A stretch of DNA of 52,173 nt from Pseudomonadales bacterium (GCA_019090615.1 JAHRVQ010000031.1:1-52173); one strand, 5' to 3'; positions 1 through 8,090 are shown, counted from the first letter of the stretch. Notes: generated by a model not told the origin, from the sequence alone. Program-made: numbers and translations.

Positions 1-2
1 GT

Positions 3-380
3 TTATTTGAGGGCCGGTTTAAATCAAGTCTGGTACAGGATGATATCTATCTATTGGCTTGTATTTGTTATATCGAACTCAATCCAGTCAGCGCTGGTAT
101 GGTAACTGATCCTGGTGATTATCGTTGGCCTGGCTATGCTGCACATGGGTTTGGCACTCACATATCAATGTTAACACCACACCGGTTATATCTTTCACTG
201 GGTGAATCAAAATCAACCAGGTTAATAAATTATCGAAAACTTATTGGTGAATCGATCGGCATCGATGTTGTTGCAAAGATCCGTCATTGTGCCAATAAGG
301 GCCTGATTTTAGGTGCTGAGAAATTTAGACAACAGTTTGAAGATATAACCGGGGACCCGCTTGTTTCTATGGATAATTGA
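3..380 (+). CDS. REP-associated tyrosine transposase, C-terminal part (5' end outside window)
   Basis: Reading in frame from base 3, the protein has the hallmark of RAYT transposases (Y1_Tnp/IS200-like superfamily): an FEGRFKSSLV block, then LLACICYIELNPVSAGMV, then DPGDYRWPGY. These proteins nick and move or maintain REP-type palindromes. The HUH motif and catalytic tyrosine would lie upstream or near this end and cannot be checked in full. The gene runs off the left edge and stops at 378-380. Six bases later begins a 26-bp motif that recurs inverted at the edges of the two small elements at 851-1131 and 3050-3291, so the enzyme and those repeats are probably linked. Family assignment is firm; activity is unknown because the N-terminus is missing. 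Confidence 0.88.
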   Translation, partial: LFEGRFKSSLVQDDIYLLACICYIELNPVSAGMVTDPGDYRWPGYAAHGFGTHISMLTPHRLYLSLGESKSTRLINYRKLIGESIGIDVVAKIRHCANKGLILGAEKFRQQFEDITGDPLVSMDN

Positions 381-385
381 TGGGA

Positions 386-411
386 TTTACTCTGGCACTT
401 TACTCTGCCCC
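386..411 (-). repeat. RAYT-adjacent terminal repeat motif
   Basis: TTTACTCTGGCACTTTACTC is the reverse complement of the motif starting at 851 and 3050 and resembles the right end of the element at 3266-3290. It lies just after the transposase stop codon, where RAYT genes often carry their cognate repeat. Confidence 0.7.
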
Positions 412-455
412 CAAAACTTGCTGCCGGTGATGCGGAGCGTTATAAGTCTTAAATT

Positions 456-758
456 ATGATCCAAATTATTCGAACACTACCTTTGGCATTAATACTGGCT
501 ATAGCTGCTATCTTGCACTGGGCTATGTTCGACGCTGCAAGCGGATTATCTGTGGGTGTTTTATGGCTAGGCTTCATTCTGATAACTATCATGCTTTATC
601 TGAAATTTGATTTTATTAAGCTTGATGATTCTTATGAAGGTCTCTCATTTAAAGAAGAGTGCTCCGATTATTTTCTTGCTGCAAAGATGTTAGGCTATTT
701 GCCTTGGAGCTTGTTTTTAGGCTTTGTGATTTTAGCTTTTGTTTTGAGGTCTGCATGA
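456..758 (+). CDS. small three-helix membrane protein, unknown function
   Basis: A 100-residue protein with three predicted hydrophobic helices: about residues 8-25, 31-49 and 79-97. The polar stretch between helices two and three contains KLDDSYEGLSFKEECSDYF. I recognise no family. It lies between two inverted copies of the RAYT-linked motif (386-411 and 851-877), so it could be a passenger of a repeat-bounded segment or a resident gene flanked by insertions. No strong Shine-Dalgarno sequence precedes the ATG; the nearest purine-rich stretch (GGAGCG, about 434-439) is too far away to be convincing. Coding status is likely, because hydrophobic segments alternate with charged loops. Confidence 0.55.
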   Translation: MIQIIRTLPLALILAIAAILHWAMFDAASGLSVGVLWLGFILITIMLYLKFDFIKLDDSYEGLSFKEECSDYFLAAKMLGYLPWSLFLGFVILAFVLRSA

Positions 759-850
759 CTTATAACGAATAAGGATAAGCTCGGGTTCAACACGGAAAAC
801 CTATTTATAGCAAATATCTTTTTTTAAACGGGCAGGATTGGAAGCTCCTA

Positions 851-1131
851 GGGTCGGAGTAAAGTGCCAGAGTAAGCCCTATTGTTATTACAGCAAACTG
901 GCGGTATCAGCAATTATTCTTTCCATCTTTTGCGACCCCACCGGTACAATACTAAAAAGGTTTGCGGCATCAGACCCAACTAAAGACGACAGCTAAATCT
1001 AGCCACACTCTAGTTGGCAACGTATTGAGTGGCGCCTATTCAGCCAGTGCTGTCTCAGCGATTATTTGCCAATCATATGAAATCAGCTCTGATCATTGTC
1101 GGTCTAACATGGCACTTAATACTGATCTGAG
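851..1131 (+). mobile_element. MITE-like element, copy 1 (degenerate right end)
   Basis: The segment opens with GGGTCGGAGTAAAGTGCCAG and aligns in order with 3050-3291. Shared blocks are GCGACCCCA, the CATCAG block, TAGYCACAYTCT followed by TTGG, GCGATTAT with GCCAWTCATRTG, and GTTGTCG or ATTGTCG before a GCACTTWAT end. The right terminus (about 1105-1131) is a decayed inverted copy of the left. An open frame inside (962-1183) follows the repeat and looks non-coding. Confidence 0.6.
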
Positions 1132-1296
1132 GGAGTTCCTGGTTTGGAGGCTGCGCAGGAAATACCAGCTTGGAATGATTTAGTCGTTTCCATGTTAGCA
1201 TATGCACTGCGCGTCAGTATGCTTGATTACTATCGTTATTTAGTATTAAGAGGAGGTGGTCAAAGTCTATAGGACTATTACTCGCTGGTGATAGAT

Positions 1297-1452
1297 ATGT
1301 TGTTCAAGTGGTTTAATCGTCGCAGTCAGCGGCGTAGCTACAACTCGGTTGGTTACGAAAAATTAATTGAATTGATGGTTTTGCAAAGTCTTCAAGATTT
1401 AAGGGCAAGCCGTTTGGAGTCGCCTTATTACAAAAACGGCTGTTACCTATGA
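1297..1452 (+). pseudogene. group II intron reverse transcriptase/maturase, C-terminal remnant
   Basis: This short frame encodes MLFKWFNRRSQRRSYNSVGY followed by EKLIELM. The LFKWLNRRSQRRSYNW block is typical of the maturase C-terminus of LtrA-like group II intron proteins. In-frame codons just upstream read YYYSLVID after a stop at 1270, which also fits the family. The expected IPKPR-like end is replaced by unrelated sequence. No RT domain (YxDD) is present and I could not find intact intron domain V or VI after it. I read this as a small decayed fragment, not a gene. Confidence 0.6.
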
Positions 1453-1558
1453 TTGATAGCAAAGTGATTGTTGAAGAATCGAGAGCGGTAGTTCTGCTCA
1501 CATGAGCGACTGGGCGTTTTACCACGACTGTTTGAAATAGAAATAAGAGGAAAATTTA

Positions 1559-2122
1559 ATGAGTAAATTAACATCCGTTTGTTTGGCGATAAGTATTTTT
1601 ATATTATCTGGACTAAACAATACTTATGCAGATAACGCCGAATTAGACTTTTCAGAATTTGTCGATGGTAAAGGCGTTATTTCACTGCCTAAAGATTTTA
1701 GAAAAACAATGGCTCATCTGGGCTCATGGTTTGTACCAACAGGTGAAGCAAGTGGTTTTCATGATGTCTATGCCAGGCAGGTTGATGTTAATCATTATTT
1801 GGAATCTGGGAAGTTTCAAGATGGCGCTATTATCATTAAAGAATTAAGGGCTTCTAGCTCGGCAGATTATACAACGGGGACTAATGTTAGTTTCTCTAAT
1901 GCAACCATTAAACAATGGTTTGTTATGATTAAAGATTCAAACAACAGGTTCCCCGACAATAAAAGCTGGGGGGATGGATGGGGCTGGGCGCTTTTTAAAA
2001 CAGATAATCACACTGTAAATGTAAGTATGGATTATAAAAAAGACTGCCTCGGCTGCCACTACCCAGCCAAAAATAATGATTGGGTGTATATCGAAGGATA
2101 CCCAACCTTAGCTAAGCCGTGA
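1559..2122 (+). CDS. cytochrome P460 family protein
   Basis: A 187-residue exported haem protein. Residues 1-24 form a Sec signal peptide ending near TYA/DN. The mature part has the cytochrome P460 pattern: a GSWFVPTG block, an FPDNKSWGDGWGWALF block, and a C-terminal haem-binding DCLGCHY with Cys163, Cys166 and His167. Characterised P460 enzymes oxidise hydroxylamine (or bind NO) in the periplasm; whether this one does is unknown. AAGAGGA just upstream of the ATG is a good ribosome binding site. The gene stands alone between transposon debris, with no electron-transfer partner nearby, so it may be a detoxification protein or recently mobilised. Confidence 0.85.
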   Translation: MSKLTSVCLAISIFILSGLNNTYADNAELDFSEFVDGKGVISLPKDFRKTMAHLGSWFVPTGEASGFHDVYARQVDVNHYLESGKFQDGAIIIKELRASSSADYTTGTNVSFSNATIKQWFVMIKDSNNRFPDNKSWGDGWGWALFKTDNHTVNVSMDYKKDCLGCHYPAKNNDWVYIEGYPTLAKP

Positions 2123-2290
2123 TAAATAGGCACTAGTCCTGCGTGTCAACCTGGTCCCATGCAAACTCTGTTCGGGATAACCTCTGTTTGGGGTAACATA
2201 GATTCAGGCTGACAACATGCAGACGATTACCAGTGACTGCTTGAGCAAGGCCAATATCTACGTTCTGTTAGCATCAAGAGATCTGGACAT

Positions 2291-2310
2291 GCGGCATTAT
2301 AAAATGCCGC
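2291..2310. repeat. perfect hairpin palindrome
   Basis: GCGGCATT and AATGCCGC form an 8-bp stem around a 4-base ATAA loop. No T-tract follows, so it is not a standard terminator. It may be a REP-like singlet or the leftover end of a mobile element. Confidence 0.5.
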
Positions 2311-2331
2311 CTATCCGCCGGGCATCACTCT

Positions 2332-2382
2332 ATTAAACCTAACCAGTTTGCTCTGCATCAAGATCGTGGTTCGCCTATGCAG
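2332..2382 (+). pseudogene. IS3-family integrase core remnant (orfB)
   Basis: The frame reads IKPNQFALHQDRGSPMQ, closely resembling the IxPxQLxxHxDRGSxM block around the second catalytic Asp of IS3-family DDE integrases. The similarity covers only about 17 codons, with nothing recognisable on either side. It is probably a relic but could be chance. Confidence 0.4.
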
Positions 2383-2593
2383 TTACTCAAGAATTGCATA
2401 GCTATTTGCTCTGCTACCCAAATAAAATAAATAGTATCTGCCAACATAGTACTGCTGCTATGCTTGCCGCGGTTACGATACATGCTACAAGCGAGCCTAA
2501 CGGTACAACAAGAAAAATATTGAGCGTATTAAGTACGGCTATTTCTAAATTAGACCTCCAGGGATTAAAACGAAAAATTGTAAACTAATTATA

Positions 2594-3037
2594 TTGGTCG
2601 CAGCGGCGATATTGAGCATTACCTCTTGCACCTTTGACCCTAATGCAAAACCGTCCAGGCCGGCAACGAACGAACATTCCTTTGGGATTGACGAATACGA
2701 TGAAGATGCAATTGAAGACTACATGAGCGGTTTGAAAGGCGTTGTTCAATTTTTGAGCGCCACTCAAACTGCGGATTCTGTAGTTATTATGCAGGGACAA
2801 ATGTTATTGGGGCTGGCATTAGGGCAAATGAAAACAGCAAAGATTGAGATTGAGATTTGGCCCTACGCAGCGCGGAATAAAGCATGGCAAATAAAAGGTA
2901 GCCGAATGCAAAAATATAACGAATTGGTTAGAGAAGAATCAGCGAGAGTGCTAAGCGATCCAAGTTATTCTACAGAGCTAAAGACAATCATCAAGTCGAT
3001 AAAATTAATCACCAAAGAATCACTTTTGGCTAAGTAG
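2594..3037 (+). CDS. putative lipoprotein, unknown function
   Basis: The frame has a lipoprotein-like N-terminus: a hydrophobic run LIILVAAAILSITSC with a lipobox-type ITSC ending at the presumed lipidated cysteine, then a polar, acidic mature domain (EYDEDAIEDYM) and a helical, Lys-rich C-terminus. The first standard start is TTG at 2594, but that cuts off the positively charged n-region (KTKNCK) encoded just upstream. An ATT at 2564, or loss of the original start by rearrangement, is therefore possible. A MITE-like element begins 13 bases after the stop. No family is recognised. Confidence 0.6.
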   Translation: MVAAAILSITSCTFDPNAKPSRPATNEHSFGIDEYDEDAIEDYMSGLKGVVQFLSATQTADSVVIMQGQMLLGLALGQMKTAKIEIEIWPYAARNKAWQIKGSRMQKYNELVREESARVLSDPSYSTELKTIIKSIKLITKESLLAK

Positions 3038-3049
3038 GAAAATGCCTGA

Positions 3050-3291
3050 GGTCGGAATAAAGTGCCAGAGTAAACCTGATTGCTCGTACGGCAAGGCGGC
3101 GGGAGTAGCCGTTTTTTATTCGATTTATTACGACCCCAAAAGTAAAAAGTCTTCTCGCATCAGTCCTGACTAGATGTAGTCACATTCTCATTGGTGGTAC
3201 TTGGAAGTGCCGGCGCGGCGATTATACGCCATTCATGTGCAACCATGACCAGGCCGTTGTCGATTTACTTTGCACTTTATCTGACCGCAGG
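3050..3291 (+). mobile_element. MITE-like element, copy 2, with inverted ends
   Basis: The left end GGTCGGAATAAAGTGCCAGA is mirrored at the right end (about 3266-3290) by TTTACTTTGCACTTTATCTG, giving terminal inverted repeats of roughly 24 bp with a few mismatches. The interior aligns with the element at 851-1131. It carries no gene. The likely mobiliser is a RAYT-type enzyme, since the same motif follows the transposase gene at the left edge. Target-site duplication is not obvious. Confidence 0.65.
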
Positions 3292-3363
3292 AAAATCTTA
3301 TTTTGACTTGTACGGTAATCTCTCTTAGCCTGACCCAATCTAATCTCTAAAGGAATAGCGATC

Positions 3364-4710
3364 GTGACTAACGCAATTACTATATCAGGTTCCACCTACA
3401 CCGTAACGGGCACTGTAAAAGATAAAAATACTAACCAGGGAATTCTGGATCTCCACGTTTTTGTGAATGACTTTGATGTGTTCAATGAGGATGATTTTCT
3501 GGGTATTGGAGTTACCGACAAAGATGGCAGATTTTGTGTTAGTTTTGATGCTTCCCAATTCGGCAATTACTTTGATCGATCTCCAGACTTGTACTTTGTT
3601 GTTCAGGACGCAGGGCTGGAACTGCTGGATACTAAAGACGATGTAATTACGGATGCGAATACATCCACGCCGGATATTAACCTGCTGGTGGATATATCAA
3701 ATGACGAATTGCGAAAGGAGATCAATAAAGATGCCGCGCCGGGATGGGTCGGCGGGTTTTCTGAGTCAAACCAAAGCTTTGCATATCCCGATCCGGATCT
3801 TAGTTCATTGAAAATGTTGGACAACATGGAGAACATAGACAAGCTGCAACGCCAACAGAAGGTTTTGTGGCCTGAGTTCAGTTGGAATACCGCGCCGGGT
3901 GAGGCTGATTCAAAACGCTGTTACCAGATGTTTGCGCCAGATATTTCCCGGCTAGGCTATACCAATGAGGGGCGAGTCTATTCAATCATTTGTCCGCAGC
4001 AAGGAATAACTGTTCGCGGCCTGGGGACTATGAATGTAGAAGTTACTGTTACTGGCAACAGAGGTTGGGCGCATGAAGCGGAGCAGTGCTCAGAGCGGGA
4101 ACTGGCTGCCGGTATGTCTGTAGTGGGTAAGATATGGTTTAGCCCAAGCGCGCGCGAAGGCAAGTATGTAAAGCAATTAGGTGCAGAATTTGATAAACAC
4201 GATCTGCCTTTTCCCTGGGACAAGGCACGAGCCATTGTCGTCAAGACCCATATTCCAGGTGACCCTGAAGAACCCATTTTTCCATTGAGGCAAGGCGAGA
4301 GTACAGATTTCCCTATACCTGATTTCGCCAGGCACCAGAAAATAGCCTGGAACGTAGGGCATTTAGGTGTACAGATCGGTGCTATCGAGACGACAGGCAA
4401 TGAGCTTGTAGATAAGTTTAACCAGTTCGTCCTGGGTGTATTCAACGTTGGATCGGGTAATATGCTGAAGCGAGGCAATATACTGACCTGGAATGTTTGG
4501 TTTACAGCCCCTGGGTTAGTCGATGAGGATGAATGGCGGGGCCACGCAGAAAAATGGCGAGAATCGATACAGGCAGATCATGGTAGCCCCGAGGGGCCGG
4601 GTACAAAGGCTAGATATTTTGATGGTACGCCGTTCAATCCATTGGAGTCGGCCGCAGAGACAAGGTTACCGGGTATTCTTGCCCACTTGGCAAAAAATCT
4701 GGCGAGCTGA
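3364..4710 (+). CDS. large protein with transthyretin-like N-terminal domain, unknown function
   Basis: A 448-residue protein starting at GTG, with AAAGGAA as ribosome binding site. Residues about 10-110 look like a transthyretin/CNA-B/carboxypeptidase-regulatory beta-sandwich: YTVTGTVKDKNT, a GIGVTDKDGRFCVSFD block, then YFVVQDAG. The remaining ~330 residues are unfamiliar, with conserved-looking aromatic blocks (KVLWPEFSWN, GNILTWNVWFTAPG) and many Trp and Gly residues. There is no signal peptide. Nothing next to it suggests a pathway; it stands alone between a MITE-like element and vapBC. Possible analogies include an intradiol dioxygenase-like fold, but the metal-ligand Tyr/His pattern could not be identified. 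Confidence 0.75.
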   Translation: MTNAITISGSTYTVTGTVKDKNTNQGILDLHVFVNDFDVFNEDDFLGIGVTDKDGRFCVSFDASQFGNYFDRSPDLYFVVQDAGLELLDTKDDVITDANTSTPDINLLVDISNDELRKEINKDAAPGWVGGFSESNQSFAYPDPDLSSLKMLDNMENIDKLQRQQKVLWPEFSWNTAPGEADSKRCYQMFAPDISRLGYTNEGRVYSIICPQQGITVRGLGTMNVEVTVTGNRGWAHEAEQCSERELAAGMSVVGKIWFSPSAREGKYVKQLGAEFDKHDLPFPWDKARAIVVKTHIPGDPEEPIFPLRQGESTDFPIPDFARHQKIAWNVGHLGVQIGAIETTGNELVDKFNQFVLGVFNVGSGNMLKRGNILTWNVWFTAPGLVDEDEWRGHAEKWRESIQADHGSPEGPGTKARYFDGTPFNPLESAAETRLPGILAHLAKNLAS

Positions 4711-4912
4711 ACAGGGCGAGCTAACGATCAAAGTAGCGCAATCTTGCTATGCTTACCCTGGCAAGGTTTTGCGCGATGCTTATTTAACCTGCACTGTGTC
4801 AGGAATTACCCGCCAGCTATGTGAAAATATGAGCTGATCATGGTTGGTTTGTTCTGGTATTTTGCACATGCGCTTGGGGGCTTTTAGGTTTCGGGTTTAT
4901 ATACAAGCCTCG

Positions 4913-5320
4913 TTAGTTTGCTGCAAACAATGCTAACGGCAGGTGCTTAGAGTAGTGGCGTAAGTCTTTGTCATTCGTGTATATCAACAGCTTCAACCGT
5001 ATAGCTACAGCACAAATGAGAAAATCTGTGTGCGAACCCTGAATCCCTTTTTTGCGGCAAAGATTTGAATATTCGGCTGCTATTTCATAATCCGAATCGA
5101 GCGTAGGCTCATTTGGGAAATAACTGAGTTTGTCCCTCAACACTGCGTAGTCATTATAATTGCTATAACCGGAAAGAACTTCTTGTCGGATCAAACCAAT
5201 AATTTTAGCTCTATTTTCATCAATAAGAACGCTGATTTGATGTGCGACCTTTGCTTCCCTCGGTGCTGTGCCTCTAAACGCCAGGGACCATATACAGGTA
5301 TCGATAATAACGCCACTCAC
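4913..5320 (-). CDS. vapC: PIN-domain ribonuclease toxin VapC
   Basis: A 135-residue PIN-domain protein. Acidic residues expected to bind Mg2+ are visible: Asp7 in VIIDTCIW, Glu47 in RQEVLSG, Asp99 in HTDFLICA, and Asp117/Asp119 in YTNDKDLRHY. VapC toxins cut RNA, often tRNA or rRNA, to stop translation when the antitoxin is lost. Its ATG overlaps the vapB stop by 4 bases, so the two are translationally coupled. Length is normal for the family and all catalytic residues are present, so it is probably active. Confidence 0.9.
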   Translation of the reverse strand: MSGVIIDTCIWSLAFRGTAPREAKVAHQISVLIDENRAKIIGLIRQEVLSGYSNYNDYAVLRDKLSYFPNEPTLDSDYEIAAEYSNLCRKKGIQGSHTDFLICAVAIRLKLLIYTNDKDLRHYSKHLPLALFAAN

Positions 5321-5511
5321 TGACGAGCTTTCTTGTAGTCATAGTCTTCATCGCAAGGTAAATTACCAAAAAGTTCAGTCACTTCCTGTTGTTTTCTGCG
5401 CTGTACATATTCAGTAAGTGCTTGATTTACAGTATCTTTTTTTGTCGAAAGCCCGCCTACTTTTAGTGCTTTATCAAGTGGTTTTGGATCTATAGCCAGG
5501 TTGGTGGCCAT
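5317..5511 (-). CDS. vapB: VapB-type antitoxin
   Basis: A 64-residue antitoxin: MATNLAIDPKPLDKALKVGG, a KKDTVNQALTEYVQRRKQ helix and a C-terminal toxin-binding tail ending DEDYDYKKARQ. This is the short VapB pattern in which the N-terminal part binds DNA and the tail blocks the PIN active site. I chose the internal Met at 5511 instead of the longer frame to 5565 because GGAG lies 8 bases before it and family members begin MATNLAID. The upstream stretch 5520-5565 (CACAAAGA-type repeats) is the likely autoregulated operator. Confidence 0.87.
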   Translation of the reverse strand: MATNLAIDPKPLDKALKVGGLSTKKDTVNQALTEYVQRRKQQEVTELFGNLPCDEDYDYKKARQ

Positions 5512-5630
5512 TGTCGGCTCCAGTTCACACAAAGATTTACACAGGCTATCACACAAAGGTAACAAGTCAATTAATCACACCTTCGGTGCTTGGCCTGCGG
5601 TAAATTTCATCATGGCAAGGTATTGCGAAG

Positions 5631-5969
5631 TTATTCATCAGGCTTAGCAGCATGCGGTGTCGCACACACAGAGAGCGTGTCTGCATCAACTCTAATCGGA
5701 TAGGTTTTAATGCCCTCATAGGCGGGTGGAGCCATCACTGCGCCATCCTCCAGATTGAATTCTGCGCCATGGTAGGGGCAGACGATACAGCCATTTTCAA
5801 AGGTGCCGCCTTCGAGGCTGAGTCGATCATGGGAGCAATAGTTAGCGATTGCATAATATTGGTTCTGGTGCTGACAGAGTAAAATTTCCTCCCCGTCTAG
5901 TTCAACAGGAAGCTGTTTGCCTTCTGATAATTCAGATTTAGCGGCAACGACGTGGAATTGATTCGACAT
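5631..5969 (-). CDS. Rieske [2Fe-2S] ferredoxin-like protein
   Basis: A small soluble Rieske protein of 112 residues. Cluster ligands are Cys45 and His47 in YCSHDRLSLEGG, and Cys64 and His67 in CIVCPYHGAEF, spaced as in NirD/BphA3-type ferredoxins. It has no transmembrane anchor, so it is a cytoplasmic electron carrier, perhaps for an oxygenase elsewhere; no partner oxygenase is adjacent. The start MSNQFHV at 5969 fits the family. An upstream ATG at 5996 would add nine residues, and neither has a clear Shine-Dalgarno sequence. It diverges from the acetoacetyl-CoA synthetase gene across about 100-130 bp that must hold both promoters. Confidence 0.85.
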   Translation of the reverse strand: MSNQFHVVAAKSELSEGKQLPVELDGEEILLCQHQNQYYAIANYCSHDRLSLEGGTFENGCIVCPYHGAEFNLEDGAVMAPPAYEGIKTYPIRVDADTLSVCATPHAAKPDE

Positions 5970-6098
5970 AGGATTAACACAGTCTCGTGGGGTCATTTAA
6001 GGCCATCTATCCTAGCGATATTGCCTATAGAATCAAGCTTGTCGATACTGATTAGGGTAAACTTGCCGCCGCATCTTTTAAGGTCGTAGGTCAAATCA

Positions 6099-8030
6099 AT
6101 GAAAAATCCACTCTGGTCTCCCGCTCCGCAGCGGATCGCAGAATCAAACATGCAAGCATTTCAGGCATTTTGTGATGTTACGGGCGGTTATGAACAATTA
6201 CATCAGTTTTCGGTGACTGAAAAAGCGGCCTTCTGGTCAGCCGTATGGGACTACTGTGGCGTTATTGGTGATAAGGGCGAGACGGTTTTACGGCATCCTG
6301 AGCGAATGCCAGGTGCCGAGTGGTTCCCTGAGGCCAAGCTGAATTTTGCAGAAAATCTACTCCGTTATCGAGATGATAAAATTGCGCTTATAGCGTATCT
6401 CGAAACGGGTCAGCGGCGCACGCTGAGCTATGCTGAGCTTTACCAGCAGGTTGCATCAACCGCTGCCTGGTTAGCGCAAAAAGGCGTTCAACCGGGCGAT
6501 CGGGTTGCTGCTTTGCTGCCGAATATCCCGGAGGCGATGGTTGTGATGTTGGCAGCGACCAGCCTCGGTGCGATATTTTCTTCCTGTTCGCCCGATTTTG
6601 GCGTCAGTGGCATTTTAGACCGGTTCGGCCAAATTGGGCCCAAAGTGCTGGTGACCTGTGACGGTTATTTTTATAACGGCAAACCGGTTGCTATAACCCA
6701 GCGGGTCGAGCGCATTCTTGAGGCAGTTGATTCAATAGAACAGGTATTGATGGTTAAATTGCTTAATTCAGAGGCTGATAACGCGGCTAGTGCGGAAAAT
6801 GTAAGAAATACTACGCTGTTGCTGGAGGTGCTAGAAACCCCTGCGGCAGATATTAAGTTTCATCGCACGGATTTTAATCACCCGCTATATATCATGTATT
6901 CCTCAGGCACAACCGGCGCGCCAAAATGTATTGTGCATGGTGTGGGCGGTACTTTGTTGCAGCATCTAAAAGAACATCAACTACATACTAATCTGCAGCG
7001 GCAGGACAAGTTGTTTTTCTTTACCACCTGTGGCTGGATGATGTGGAACTGGTTGGCCTCTGGGCTTGCAACTGGCGCTACCATGATATTGTACGATGGT
7101 TCGCCATTTCATCCTGCACCAAATGCCATGATTAATCTTGCGGAGCAGGAGCAGGTGAGTATTTTTGGTACCAGTGCCAAGTATCTGGCGTCGCTACAGA
7201 AAGCAGAAATCAAACCGGCAGAATCTCACAACCTGGCTAAGTTGCATACTGTACTGTCGACCGGTTCACCGCTCAGCCATGAAAGTTATAATTACGTTTA
7301 TACAGATTTTAAGCAGGATATCTGTCTTGCATCGATTTCTGGTGGCACCGATATTATTTCATGTTTTGTTCTGGGTAACCCAAACCTGCCAGTATTTGAG
7401 GGAGAATTACAATGCGCTGGTTTAGGCATGGACGTAAAAATATACGATGATCAGGGTAAGGCGATTATTCAGCAAAAGGGTGAAATGGTCTGCCAATCCA
7501 CTTTTCCATCAATGCCTATAGGGTTTTGGAATGATGCGTCAGGTGAAAAATATCATGCGGCGTATTTTGCCAAATTCGATAATATTTGGGCCCACGGTGA
7601 TTATGGTGAACAAACTGCCAATGATGGCTATGTAATTTATGGTCGCTCTGATGCGGTGCTTAATCCAGGCGGGGTGCGTATTGGTACTGCGGAAATATAT
7701 CGTCAGGTTGAAAAAATTGATGCAGTACTGGAATCGGTCTGTATTGGCCAGGATTGGCAGGGTGATGTTCGGGTAATACTGTTTGTGGTATTAAGGCCAG
7801 GTATCGAATTGGGTGCTGAGTTAGTTGCGGAAATAAAATCTACTATTCGGCAGCATACCTCGCCGCGCCACGTACCTGCACTGGTTATTGCCGTGGCTGA
7901 TATACCAAGAACTATCAGCGGTAAAATTGTTGAATTGGCGGTGCGTAATGTTGTGCACGGCAGGCCTGTGACTAATACTGATGCATTAGCCAATCCAGAG
8001 TCGCTAGCGGGTTTTAAAGGGCTTGTTTAG
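6099..8030 (+). CDS. acetoacetyl-CoA synthetase (acetoacetate-CoA ligase)
   Basis: A 643-residue AMP-forming ligase. The N-terminal block FWSAVWDYCGVIGDKG and the WFPEAKLNFAENLL segment are typical of acetoacetyl-CoA synthetase (EC 6.2.1.16), related to acetyl-CoA synthetase. The adenylation P-loop YSSGTTGAPKCIVHG is at about residues 266-280, the hinge GRSDAVLNPGGVRIG near 514-528, and the catalytic Lys in ISGKIVE near 609. It activates acetoacetate with ATP and CoA, feeding ketone-body or PHB-derived carbon into central metabolism. No obvious Shine-Dalgarno sequence is present, though the preceding AGGTCGTAGG is purine-rich. It stands alone; the next gene converges. Confidence 0.93.
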   Translation: MKNPLWSPAPQRIAESNMQAFQAFCDVTGGYEQLHQFSVTEKAAFWSAVWDYCGVIGDKGETVLRHPERMPGAEWFPEAKLNFAENLLRYRDDKIALIAYLETGQRRTLSYAELYQQVASTAAWLAQKGVQPGDRVAALLPNIPEAMVVMLAATSLGAIFSSCSPDFGVSGILDRFGQIGPKVLVTCDGYFYNGKPVAITQRVERILEAVDSIEQVLMVKLLNSEADNAASAENVRNTTLLLEVLETPAADIKFHRTDFNHPLYIMYSSGTTGAPKCIVHGVGGTLLQHLKEHQLHTNLQRQDKLFFFTTCGWMMWNWLASGLATGATMILYDGSPFHPAPNAMINLAEQEQVSIFGTSAKYLASLQKAEIKPAESHNLAKLHTVLSTGSPLSHESYNYVYTDFKQDICLASISGGTDIISCFVLGNPNLPVFEGELQCAGLGMDVKIYDDQGKAIIQQKGEMVCQSTFPSMPIGFWNDASGEKYHAAYFAKFDNIWAHGDYGEQTANDGYVIYGRSDAVLNPGGVRIGTAEIYRQVEKIDAVLESVCIGQDWQGDVRVILFVVLRPGIELGAELVAEIKSTIRQHTSPRHVPALVIAVADIPRTISGKIVELAVRNVVHGRPVTNTDALANPESLAGFKGLV

Positions 8031-8090
8031 GCTGTTCTCGGATATTGCGCAACCGAGTCGGTGAGGAATTAGCAATTTTTAGCTGCTTAG

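Larger units (their letters stand above)
2123..2548. other. gene-poor gap with transposon debris
   Basis: Holds a 16-bp imperfect tandem duplication (2166-2181 and 2182-2197), a perfect 8-bp-stem palindrome (2291-2310) and a decayed IS3 integrase fragment (2332-2382). No convincing gene was seen. Confidence 0.6.

Noticed and set aside
962-1183. 73-codon plus-strand frame
   Set aside because: It lies wholly inside the repeat copy 1 and runs past its end; the matching part of copy 2 has no such frame.
1313-1525. 70-codon minus-strand frame
   Set aside because: The opposite strand carries the recognisable maturase remnant, so this is its shadow.
3978-4478. 166-codon minus-strand frame
   Set aside because: It is antisense to the transthyretin-like gene, rich in Pro/Ser/Cys and has no family pattern.
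4523-4837. 104-codon frame overlapping and extending past the transthyretin-like gene
   Set aside because: Most of it is out-of-phase shadow; the short tail after 4710 has no recognisable sequence or ribosome site.
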